A stretch of DNA of 64,000 nt. It comes from Zoroaster sp. YZ-2022. Its lineage: Eukaryota; Echinodermata; Asteroidea; Forcipulatida; Zoroasteridae. Shown here piece after piece: positions 36,801 through 48,800 of the stretch. Position 1 is the first letter of the stretch. Every line of letters starts with the position of its first letter. A model generated the notes under the pieces. That model had not been told where the DNA came from, did no database searches, and saw only the letters and a program-made list of their open reading frames with translations. Location: the NCBI GenBank assembly GCA_029582265.1, contig CM055821.1, positions 42,227,694 through 42,291,693 on the forward strand, in the 5' to 3' direction. Position numbers and translations under genes: made by a program.

Positions 36801-39800
36801 CTCGTCGTCATCTTTACTATTCATCTACAGTACATAATATCGAATCGTTATTTCAATTTTTTAACGACTAAAAACGATATCTTTTTTCAGGGGTGGATTT
36901 TACAGATTTTTAAGACTTTTTTTAAATCTTACCTATACCAACCTACCACCACAAATCTTTCATGACGTCATCAAAACAACCACCCCACCCCCTTTTTTAA
37001 TCTCATCAACCACGCCTCCCACCCCCTTTTTAATCTCATCAACCACGCCCACAAAAAGGTCAACTGTCCCCGTACCCCCATCTAACATACTACTCGAGTG
37101 CTAAAGCCCCAGTCACACTGGAGGATACGACAACTTACAACAGGTTACGATCGTCTGCGACTGGAAATTACAAGGAATCGTAGAAAAGTCCTGCGACAAG
37201 TCCCGGGTGGTTGCGGGTGGTCTTGGGTAGTCGCAAGACCGAATTCGGTCTTGGGGAGGTTTTCGATCATGTTCAAAAACCTGGCTGCGACCAAACTGGT
37301 CGTAGCTGGTCGTAGCTAGTCGTAGGTAGGTCTTCAATAGTCGTGCGATGGTCGTGCTACAAGTCTTGGGTGGTCTTACGTAGTCGTGGTTCATCGTGGG
37401 ACTATCCAGTCGTCCAACAGTCGCACGACTATGCACGACTATTCGCACGACTTGTCGTGCGCGGAATGCACGACTAGTCACACGACTATGCGTGACTAGT
37501 CTTGCGACTGATCCTTGACAATCGTAGGTAGTCTTGGGTGATCGTACGACAAGTCCCTCTAGGTCTTGCGACCAGTCGTGCTATCAGTTGGCTACAAGTC
37601 GCAGAGGAGTCGGGGACATGTGACTGCTAGGCCGACATCGCAGAAAAAACCTACGACCGGGCCAAGACCGCCCTAGGTCGCACGACTGACATGGTCGTAG
37701 GCAATCGCAGCTCCAATGTGACTGGGGCATTAACATAACACTGTGGCACCATATGTTGTGCAGTGAACATTATTAAACTAATCATACTAAATTATTGTAG
37801 CTTAATTTGTTTCTATATTCAAGTAACTATTCAAGTAACTTTCAAAATAACCAAGGCCGCGTGGCCGAATGGATAAGGCGTTAGACTTCGGATCGGAAGA
37901 TTGAGGGTTCGAGTCCCTTCGTGGTCGCACAATTTTGGGATCTTTTTATGGTGATGGGCATGGATGCACATCCAGCAATAGACTCTGATGACAGCGCTGT
38001 CATTATGTGCCTCATTTGTTTTCTAAAAGTATGGATACAAACAGGGTCTCACCAATATTTGAACTCGGTCGCAAGATTCAATAATTATAAGGCGTCCGAA
38101 TCCGGAAGATTGACGGTTGGAGTCCCTTCGTGGTCGCACAATTTTGGATCTTTAAAAAAAAAAACTTGCGGGCGGCTGACGGTCATAGCCGTGGCCGGCT
38201 TGCAGCGAGGCCACTGGGCCGGTGGACGTGTATAGCCGTATTCCAGCACGTACGGAATTAATTGATTTTCGAGCTGCATTTGCTGGGGGTTTCGCCTTGA
38301 ATAGAAATCTTCATAGACGGCCAATAGTTTGGTGAACCATATTGTTCTTGAACGGGAGCGTTATATAATAGATTGGGCTTTCAAGAGCTTTCTGATGAAC
38401 ACAGCCCTTTCAATTACACTATGCGGGGATTTCGCGCGCTATTATACAGATATAACATGGTTTGAGGGTGGACAGTCGATATTAGCTCCCCGAGGTATTG
38501 GAAGTTGAGAAACTAGTTCCCGAGGCGAAGCCGAGGGAACTAGTTTCTCAACTTCCAATACCGAGGGGAGCTAATATCGACTGTCCACCCGAAATAAACC
38601 ATGTTATATCTAAGTAAGACTAATTGCGGTGACACCATGTAAGAATCTCAATTGAGTAGTAATTAGTTCTGAAAAGAACTGGGGGTACAACTCGACGTTT
38701 CGATCAGTATGCTCTGATCGTCCTCATGTTATATCTGTTTTACTATACCTCATACATATTCAGTTGCCATTACAATAAGAAGCAAGGGGAAAGGCAATAT
38801 AACCACTGTGAAATAAAACGCGAATTTACATTTACGTGTGCCGCCATCTTTTCATGTGTATGTGTACAGTACGTAGCTAGCTAGCGCTAGCTAAGGCGAT
38901 GTTCGCGCGTGCGTACTACTGTTCCCCGCTGGCATGTTCCCGGATGCAGGGAACAGATCGTTGGGACTATTTCCCCGCCGGGACTGTTCCCCGATGCGAC
39001 AGTCTACTACGCACTACTGCGCATGCGTATTTACCCTGTGCGTGAATACTCGCGGACGCGAGGTAAACAGCAAAAATAGCATCTGGCACGTGACGGTGAA
39101 TGGACCAGTGAGAATTCGGCTCTCGATCATGAATATGTATGAGGTATAGTAAAAATATTTATTGTTCGGTCTATATATGCTCGGTTGAACAGTGGGGTGT
39201 ATTATGCACAGTGCTGTCACTTCCACACAAGATGGCTTTGAGTGAAAACAAAGATACTCTCCCGAAAACCAGTGGTTCAGGATTCGAACCCACATTCTGA
39301 CGACTCGGCCATCAGAACACAAGTCCGAAGTACTTAACCGCTCGGCCATGGCACCCTACATTATTATTACAATTAGGCATTATTACACAAGGCATTAACC
39401 AAAAAATGTAATATGAAAAACGAAAGCTATGTGTATAGATTGGTTTAATCACTGTTATTGCATGTTTGCTTCTCATGTACAGAAATCTTATCGCCTATCG
39501 CCTTGTTTCTTCAGAAGCCTAGATGCGATTGTATAAGGCCAAAAAAAAAAAAAACATGTTTAGCGTCCTGCCTTTTTGAAAAAAGGAAGGAGGAGGGCCT
39601 TTTTTTAAATTTTTTTTTTTAAATGGCCGCTAGTCACATATTTAAAGACAACCGGCCGGGCGATTTTTCAAGATGGCTGCCAGCTTTTTTCAAAATGGCC
39701 GCCACTTAGATCTTATTTATTTTAAAATTAATTTTTTTCGTCTGAGATCGTTAAAATGTATCCTTTTTTTTCGTTAAAAAAAAATAAAAAAGGAGGCGGC

Positions 39801-42800
39801 CTCTAAAAAGGAAGCGGGCGGGGACGCTAAACATTTTTTTTGCTTTTTTGGCCTAACTTCCAAATGACGTATTTTATTAGGAGTTTTGTTAAGTAATAAA
39901 TATGTAATAAAATAAGTCCATTACTTCTGGCAAAAAAGGTAATGAACATCATCAGTCTGTTAAAACTCCGAGAATTTAAAGTTATATTTTTATTCACAAA
40001 AAAGGATCACATGATAAGATCAGCTGTACGCAAAATAGCATTATGGACAAATACTTCACTGGAGGTAAATCATGGAGGCATGAATAATTTATGCTTCATA
40101 TTTTACCTGTATGTTTTATAGTTATTAATAAATGTTATTCTCTCATTTCAAACTTACTGACTATTTTGTCGGTTGTTCCAATGTGGAAATAAATGTTGAA
40201 TTGAACTGAACATAAAGTAAAGTTTCCTCACAAAGTGATCACACATTTGAATATCAGTCAAACAAAGATTCAAACCCAGAACATCGTAGATGCATGTGCT
40301 ACCTATATGTGTCCCGGCCTGAGATACAAATTAATAGGAATAAAATAATGTTTGTTTTTCTGAAGTAAGATCACCTAAATATCAGATTAATTGCTTCATG
40401 GAATATTAATTTACATCGGGTAATATTTTGTGAAAGTTTGGGAAATTACAAAAAGTCTACCATGCCGTTAGACAAACCTTGTAAGATAAAACTTAAGAGT
40501 CAGTTTTAAAACTTGTAACTTTGTAAAATGAATAATCAAGCCCCTCGCAAACTTACTAAAATTTCAAAAGAAAATTTACAAAAAATAACTAAGTTAATTA
40601 AATGAATAAGAAAAAATATGATGCTATGTGTAAACTTCACATGTGTTTATACAATGTACAACACACGTTAAAATACACCATGCTTGTACAAATACAGTAA
40701 TATCTTCGGAAAGCATGCAGCAGGCCCTATGCCAATACATTTAATTTACTTAATTTATTTTCAGTTCTCAGTTTCTGGCTCACACTTTATTTCAATTTCA
40801 TTTAAATGTGTCAAATCATACTGTTCTTGGTGCATTTCATAGAAGGATCGTCTTTTGTATTCGTTCCTGACTCTTTTGCACAATTCATTGATGGCCTCTA
40901 CTGCCTTGCATTTACGGTCAGTAAACCAGTCATTGTAGTCCGGAAACTGCATCTTTGCCTGTTGGAAGATGTTCCGCATGACCTCCCTGTCAAGCTGGGG
41001 TATCTTGCATCTCTTATTGTTATCATCCCGTGAGTTTCCCGTCACGTTACCATTCCCCAGTTCCTCTCTTGGGATTTCCTGCTTCACCAGATACACACAC
41101 AGCAGTCGGCCCCTCTCGTTATCTGAACCATTGCGTCTCCGATGTTGTACGTCCCTCAGTAAGATCTTATAATCATGCAAGGAACGAACTGAGTTTTCGT
41201 TCCCACCAAGAAGATACGTGTCTGCATCCGGTCCCTCCACAAATCGCGGGGTAATTATTGTACTGGCAGACGCTGACGTATAGGAAGTAGATTGTTGGTT
41301 ACAGGTTGGCGAGGAAGACGAGGCAGCCTCTCTGTCGGGAGATTTTGGAGTGACGGTTATGGCTTCAGGCGTTGTCTTATAAGCGAGGAACGTCACCGCA
41401 TCTTTTAGCCGCTCTTGCTTGTTTTCAATATGGTCGATCTTATTTGAAATGTAGCCGATCTTGTTAACTACGACATTGAGCCGTTCCTCCATAGCAGTAA
41501 CCTGCTTCTTAACATCTCTAAGAAGATCTAAGATTAGAGGCGTGTTTTTGTCTTGGCGCGTTTTCTGCCCGGAAGTAGTGATCAAATGGACCTCGGCTAT
41601 GTTATCAGAACAGAGTTTCTTTCTGACACCGGCAAGTCCAAAATCAACATCAGACTCGTCACCGCTATCGGTGTCTGAAAACAAGAGGATAATGTATGGA
41701 AGCAAGGTGTTTTTACATGTTTTGTTTTGAGGCAGTGGCTTCATCTCCAAAAGAAAACACATCAGATAATGAACAAAATATAAATCGTCAATTTAACATT
41801 AAAAAAGACTTATTGACTTCACTTTAAATCACATACAAATATGAGATGTATACTATATTTGTATACTAAATTAATCCTCCATCACTGTTAATTACTATTA
41901 TATAGAAAGGCTTTGCTTCTGAATTAATTTTGTAGTAGAAAAATGTATACAAAAATTTATAAATATAAATCTATGAAAATATTGAAAAACCTAGTCTTGA
42001 TCCCGGTACCTTTTACTTGCAAAGCGATTGTTTTAACCACTTATTCTAACACAATTATTATCTATCCAGTTGTCTAATTATTATCCTTCTTTGTACTAAG
42101 TGATTTGTATACCACCTTTTGTGTAACAATTTTTTCTTATGAGAGTATGGAAATAAATGAGATATTGAATTTAATTGAATGGAAAGGAACCTTTTTTAAA
42201 TTAGATTTATATGCCAATTTCTAATTAAGCTATTGACGAAGGTTACTGCAGAAAAAATAGTGGGCAGCGATATGGGGGAATGCACATGTCCCCCAATCTT
42301 CATAACGGGGGTAGGGGAGGTAATGGCAATGTTCCCCAAATAATAGAGGTTATTTTCTCGTATATTTGAGGGAGGGACAGTATCGTCACAATTACAGCAG
42401 ACTTTCAACGGGGAACGGAATTGGTGTCAGAACACAGTGATTGAAAACCGCTGGCTCATTCCATGTATTGATCATGACGATATTTTCCCTTTGAAACACC
42501 CCCCCCCCCCAAAAAAAGGTCATTGATCCTTATCCCTACCGCCCGCCCGCCCTCCACCCCAATCGTAACAAGAAATCGCCAGCACTGTCTGGGGGTAAGG
42601 GTACATATAGCCCCCATCCGCCACCCCTGGATGATACAGTTGCACATTTTGTATTCATCACGTTCCTATTTCATTTATGGATCTGCTGCTGTCTGCCAAC
42701 CACGAAATGGGCCATGGTCTGGTGGCTGGGTCATGGTCACAGCTGACAAACGCCATGTACAAAAAGTGTGCTTTAAGCCTTCTACCATTTAACTGTAGCC

Positions 42801-45800
42801 TAGGCATACATGTACTTACGTTGTCGTTTATTTCCAGAATTATCATCCATATCGTCACCTGTCTTGAAACTATTCAATGTTTACATCAAGAACTGGTGGC
42901 TGACGTGTGTAGTTTGTTTACATCAAGAACTGGTGGCTGACGGTGTCACTTTGGACAGGATGTATTAAGTACGTAAGTTTACGCGTCGACTGGGCAACTG
43001 GCTATTACAAGCAGTGTACCGCGCTGAATCAAACCGGTAATGTAGCGTTTGAACACCGTAGTCCGTCTCCAACCTGAAACCTGCACGTATTCGGTGGCGC
43101 CAGATTCCTTTGTAAATCTCTAACAATAGGCTGTTAATCCGCTGTGTAGTGACCGAGTGGCATGACTGCCAAGTGACTCTGAAGAATGTTTTGCTCTATT
43201 AACCGTTTGCCGTGTATTGTGAATGAACGGTTTGTGTATCATGCTTGAGCCACGTGAATGCCTGTATACCCCTAGACTTGGTTCCAAGTCTGTGATTGTG
43301 GTTTTTTGTCTGCCTGAAGCCAATACGGCTCTGCAGTATCGCATTAAATAGCGCCCTCGTGTGTATTAACCTCCTACATTAACCTTCGATCACAGACTTG
43401 GGAATGTTTTTCGTCGGTTTGTACACACCCTATTGCGAATTAGTCCAAAAGTGGACTGAACAATCTGATTGGTCGGAAAGCCTTCCATAACATGAATATT
43501 CAAACTAAACCTTCCTACTTGCAGTTGGAGGAGATGTACTCAACGATTCCATTTAAACTGTAGGTAAGACGTTTTTTGTAGAGAAGGAATTATGTATTTT
43601 ATTTTGTGCTTTTTTACAACTCTAAGATCTCATTAAATTTAGCTATCACTTCAAATACTGTTTACGTACCAAGCACTATACAAATTTAATATCGAATGAA
43701 TATTACAGAAAGAATTTTAAGCGAGTGTAACCTGTTAGTAATAGACGCGGCCTACAAGGTTTTTGTGGCCTCCTGATTGGCCATCTCTCTAGCATCCGTA
43801 TTATTATGTTAATTTTAGCTATGATACATGAATATCCCACAAACACAAGAGGGTCAAGTCTGAGATCGCGAGTTAGGGCTGTGATAGCCAGTAGGGGTAA
43901 ACGGCGTTTTGCGTGGCTGATGCAGACAAAAATAACCGCGATCTCAGACTTGAAATCAAGTCTAGTATACCCCGCGAGTGAGACAGAATTCTGCCACATC
44001 TGTTGTGTAACCCGGTTATTGTGTGAATACACGACGACTCGGCCACATCACATCTCCGGTCCCGTGTACACAATATAATTCGCCTGGTATTTTTCTTTGA
44101 TTTGATTACCGAGAAAAACACAATAAATTCCTGGGGGCTAAAGTTTGCAGAAACTGCTTTCAACCGGTGCCAAGACAGAATTCTACCTCCATGGTGTACC
44201 CTACCGGTTTTATGTGTGAATACGTCTCCGTACGACATCAACGGCGGTACAACTCTGGTCGTCTTCAAAATTCAACACAAGTTTGTTTTACTTCAGACAC
44301 CATACATTGGCCTGTTAAAATGCATATAATTTTCCTATCAGTAATTCAGAGGAAATAACACTGATCATAAAGAGTTAAGTAGGGCCTAATTGTATTTAAA
44401 TTGTAAGTTAAATACAATTAGGCCCTACTTAACACTTTTTCAATAGTTTATTTGTGCAACATCTGAAATTGAGCAGGACGCAATTAACATGCCGAAAACT
44501 CTGCGGTTGTAATGCGGCCTATTTTACATGATTATGATAATTCAGCATTTCGTTGTCCCTTTGAGACGTCAGTAGTTGTGTTCGATGTGTACGTAACAAA
44601 TACCAATAGCGCATACATGGTCCCATGGTGTAATGGTTAGCACTCGAGACTCTGAATCTCGCGATCCGAGTTCAAATCTCGGTGGGACCTAATTGTTTTG
44701 TTCTCCGATCGGACTAAATTATTTTTAATAACATTTTATAATTAAAATAAAAAATAATGAGATATGTTTATTTTTTCAATTATATCTTGAACTTATGAGC
44801 AAATAATAATGTCAGCATCATTTACCAACTTATATCTATGATGCAATTCATGAACCAATACATTTTTTATCAATTACTTAAATAATTTTAATAAAATTTA
44901 TAACAGAATTTTATGATTTTAATTATTTTTTTAACTTACTTTTCAAAGCCTAAATTTAATAACAATTTATTGGACTGTACTCACTGTGTTCTTTTATCAA
45001 AATGATTTGATGGTGGTAATTTCAGTCGTGTTAAATACTGAGTATTTCCTAAAAACAATAATTGTTGTGAAAGAACATGCCTAATTATCTTATTACCCTC
45101 ATCATTATACCGAAATGGACTCTCTATCTCCATCTTTAAACACTGCAAAGGAGTATACAAAGATTTAAGTCCAACATCATTACGAATTGAGATTAAAATG
45201 TTACCATTTTATTTCTAAACCACTTGAAGAGCTGTTAAAGTTCCTGTACAAAACACCCCTCCAATAAAACAATGGTACAAAAGGCCCAACAGAGGGCGGT
45301 ATGTAGAAAGGATACATAGGAATAGTGAAATAAGCATGGTGATGGCTCCCATTGACTGGACTGATTGAAGACATGTGTTCATAATCACCTGAAGACTCTT
45401 CAAAAACCTTACACAGGTCACGCAAAGACCACATTCAAAAGAAGTCATTTTAGTTTCACATTGTTTAACATGCAGAAAAAACACACATAAATATATTTTT
45501 TAAATCCATTACTGAACTTAAACAGATCACTGTTATGAGGTGGGGACCAGATACAAAATTGTGGAATAATTGGGAGAACAAGTTAAAGACAAGTGTGTGT
45601 GGATGTATTTTATAAAGCAATGTGATCGTCACTATAGTTTCCAGCACATTTAATGATCTATACACACTGCGTGTAGTTGTCTGGTACTCAGACTTTAATG
45701 ACAATGTAACCATGTGAAATTTAAAGTTTGAAAGGCACCAGTCTTTGATGAAGCATATCAGATACCCATAGTTGCTGTGATAAAGGATTAAATCATAGTC

Positions 45801-48800
45801 CTTACCTGACAGTGCGGAGAACACGCAGAGCTCTGAGCGCCCTCATTGCTCTAAAGATGCCAATGAAATTGAGAATGTTGACATCATTGCCAACCAATGT
45901 AGCTATACTGAAGTCGGCAATGTTAACAACAACGATAGTAAAATCTACAAACCAAACAAAGGCTTCCAATAATTTGTTAATAATAATTATACAAATTATA
46001 TGCAATCCTTTTTGCCAATTCAAATAAACTGAGTCCACCATTTCTTACCGACTGCACGTTGTCGGTTTATTAAATTAGTTTAATAATCTAATCAATTTGG
46101 TTTTACTCATCACTTAGAGGTAAACCTTACCGATTATGTTCCAGTGCTCCTTGAAGTAATCCAGTCGCCACACATACAATTTGAGAACGCACTCCATGAA
46201 ATAAATGACAAGGAACACGTGATCTAAGACCGTGGCGTGCCATCCTGTTGATTATATCAAAATAATCAAAGAATTAGCTGTTGGAAACTGCTTACCAACC
46301 TAAAGGACCTGTAGTATAAATGCAAAATAAATGGCCTTGCGTTTCAAACCTAGCAGGTTCTTTCTGCTATAAGGTTCGAAACGTAAGGCCAATAACCATT
46401 ATTTTGTATACAGTAATCAGTAATTCAGAGAAAATAACACTGATCATAAAGAGTTAAGTACGGCCTAATTGTATTTAAGTTAAATACAATTATGCCCCAC
46501 TTAACTCATTTTCAATAGTTTATTTGTGCAACATCTTTAAATTGACCCGGACGCAATTAACATGCCGAAAACTCTGCGGTTGTAATGCCGCCTATTTTAC
46601 ATGATTAAGATAATTCAGCATTTCGTTGTCCCTTTGAGGCTTCAGTAGTTGTGTTCGACTTATAAGTAAGTAACAAACACCAATATCGCACACGAGGTCC
46701 CATGGTGTAATGGTTAGCACTCGAGACTCTGAATCTCGCGATCCGAGTTCAAATCTCGGTGGGACCTAATTGTTTTGTTCTCCGATCGGACTAAATTATT
46801 TTAATAACATTTTATAATTAAAATAAAAAATAATGAGATAGCTTATTTTTTCAATTATATCTTGAACTTATGAGCAAATAATAATGTCAGCATCATTTAC
46901 CAACTTATATCTATGATGCAATTCATGAACCAATACATTTTGTATCAATTACTTAAATAATTTTAATAAAATTTATAACAGAATTTTATGATTTTAATTT
47001 TTTTAAACTTACTTTTCAAAGCCTAAATTTAATAATTTAATAGGCCAAAATGCTGTAATTAATTTACTCTAAATGTGCCTATTAAATGACAGGACATTTA
47101 ACAACCTATGATAACCGTCGACACTCACGAGAAACATAAATAATCACAGACACTGGTCATTTATTTAGAGTTTGTTGCATTAATTGTTTATAACTTGAAA
47201 CTTTCTTGTAATCTTATTACGTTGATTAAGAACCTTCGGCTTTTTGACCCTTGTAATTGATGTCATTCATAAGTGAAGATTAAGCCTGAAGAGGCTGGGA
47301 ATAGCTGCAGACTACTTAAGTTAAAACGAAAATGTTTTAAAACTGGAAGTAAATTTGCAATTATATGGTCCTGATTTGTAGTCTAGAAACGGGTTTTAAA
47401 TCTATAAAACAATACCTGCCCGTACGGCCACTGTGTCGTAAGTAAGAGCACACATGATGCCCGTGTTGAGTAGAATCACGCCGAGGATCAGTCCGTTGAA
47501 AGCAATGGACTCCGTCAAGTCGTACATGTGCAGCCGGAACGTTCCGGCCGTGCTCAGGACTTTCTTCTTGCGGAGTTCCAAAGCCATTTGTTCCAGAGCA
47601 TCCTTGTCGTTCAGGTTGGCTGCTTCGAAGGCGTGCACACTCTGTAAATACTCCTCATGGTGGATTCCGCTCGATCCCTGAGTTGAAAAGTGTCTAAACA
47701 TGTTAATCATGCAGTCGTATAGTACACCGTTATTTTGATTCATAAATAACTTTGTTATTAATTTCACGGTTCTTGTTTAAAAGTTTTTAAAAGTTTTCAA
47801 CTGGGTTTTGACAAATACGCGTTTAGAACAGAAGTTTTACTGTCCTTATTTTTTCAAAACACTGCCCTCCTCTCAGAAAGCTCATGCAAAAAAGGATTAA
47901 AATTTCGAAAAAGTCTCAGGTTTCTGGTCTCCGAGCGCGTCGCCCTCGACCCTCGATGGCCAATTGTAGCCAAAATTGCTGGATCGATTGGAATTCTGCC
48001 GTGCTGCAGACGTTTTGCCCGATTTGTGAGGCCTCTCTTAGCCACCATACTTTTGTATATAAAATGGGAAATTTGATCCCTGCGTAGTGTTCATATGGAC
48101 CATAATGTCCGCAAGTAGCATTATGTCCGCGAACCGATTTGGGCCCATTATGTCCGGACCATTAAGTCCGCGCGCCCATTATTTCCGGCCCAATATGTCC
48201 GCGAGCCCATTATGTCCGGCCCATTACGTCCGCGGGCGCCTCTCTGGTATATATACTGGCATTATGATGTTGCAGGTAGCAGTGTAGGCCTATATGGTGA
48301 TGAACAGCGACGTCAAAGATGACATCACATACCATGTAAAGCGCATTGAGACTATAAGCGATATATCAGAATTAAATATAATAATTAGTATTATTATTGT
48401 GTTACGGTCACAGTTTGTAACTGGACTATTGACTACTGAAAAACTAAAACATAAAACAATGAAGACATTTATACGAAAAAGTTCATACTATTTTTATGTC
48501 ATTGTATGATTGGTAAACATAATTCCAGCTTATCCATGCAACTTTTTGGGAGGACTTTCTGGACAATAATATGTAAATAGTACTTTTGGAAGACTATGCA
48601 CTGCTTTGTAGGCGTTATTTATGGAAATTTAGAGAGTTTAAAGTTTAAAAAGGAACATTAAGAACTATTATAAGAACTATAGATATGAGCTGTTACCAAG
48701 ACATTGGAAGAGAAAGTTAAGAAACAAAAGTATTAACGGCTCAGTGAACATGAGCTGGAAATAACTTAAGGGGCACAAACTGTGACCGTAACACAATAAT

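Larger units (their letters stand above)
21734..37094. mobile_element. Maverick/Polinton DNA transposon, 15.36 kb, decaying
   Basis: A self-synthesising virus-like transposon with long terminal inverted repeats starting AGTAGTATG at both ends. It is flanked by CGAGT on each side (21729-21733 and 37095-37099), a 5-bp match where Polintons usually make 6-bp duplications. It carries family-B DNA polymerase, DDE integrase, packaging ATPase and double jelly-roll capsid protein, the defining Polinton set, plus accessory conserved proteins. Codon use is AT-rich. Several core genes are disrupted, so the copy is not autonomous as read. No adenovirus-type cysteine protease was recognised. Confidence 0.96.

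Noticed and set aside
37113..37481. 122-codon open frame on the minus strand
   Set aside because: It lies wholly in the palindromic interior of the Harbinger-like MITE.
48087..48287. 66-codon frame with repeated MSA and GP motifs
   Set aside because: Translation of the CCCATTATGTCCGG short tandem repeat.
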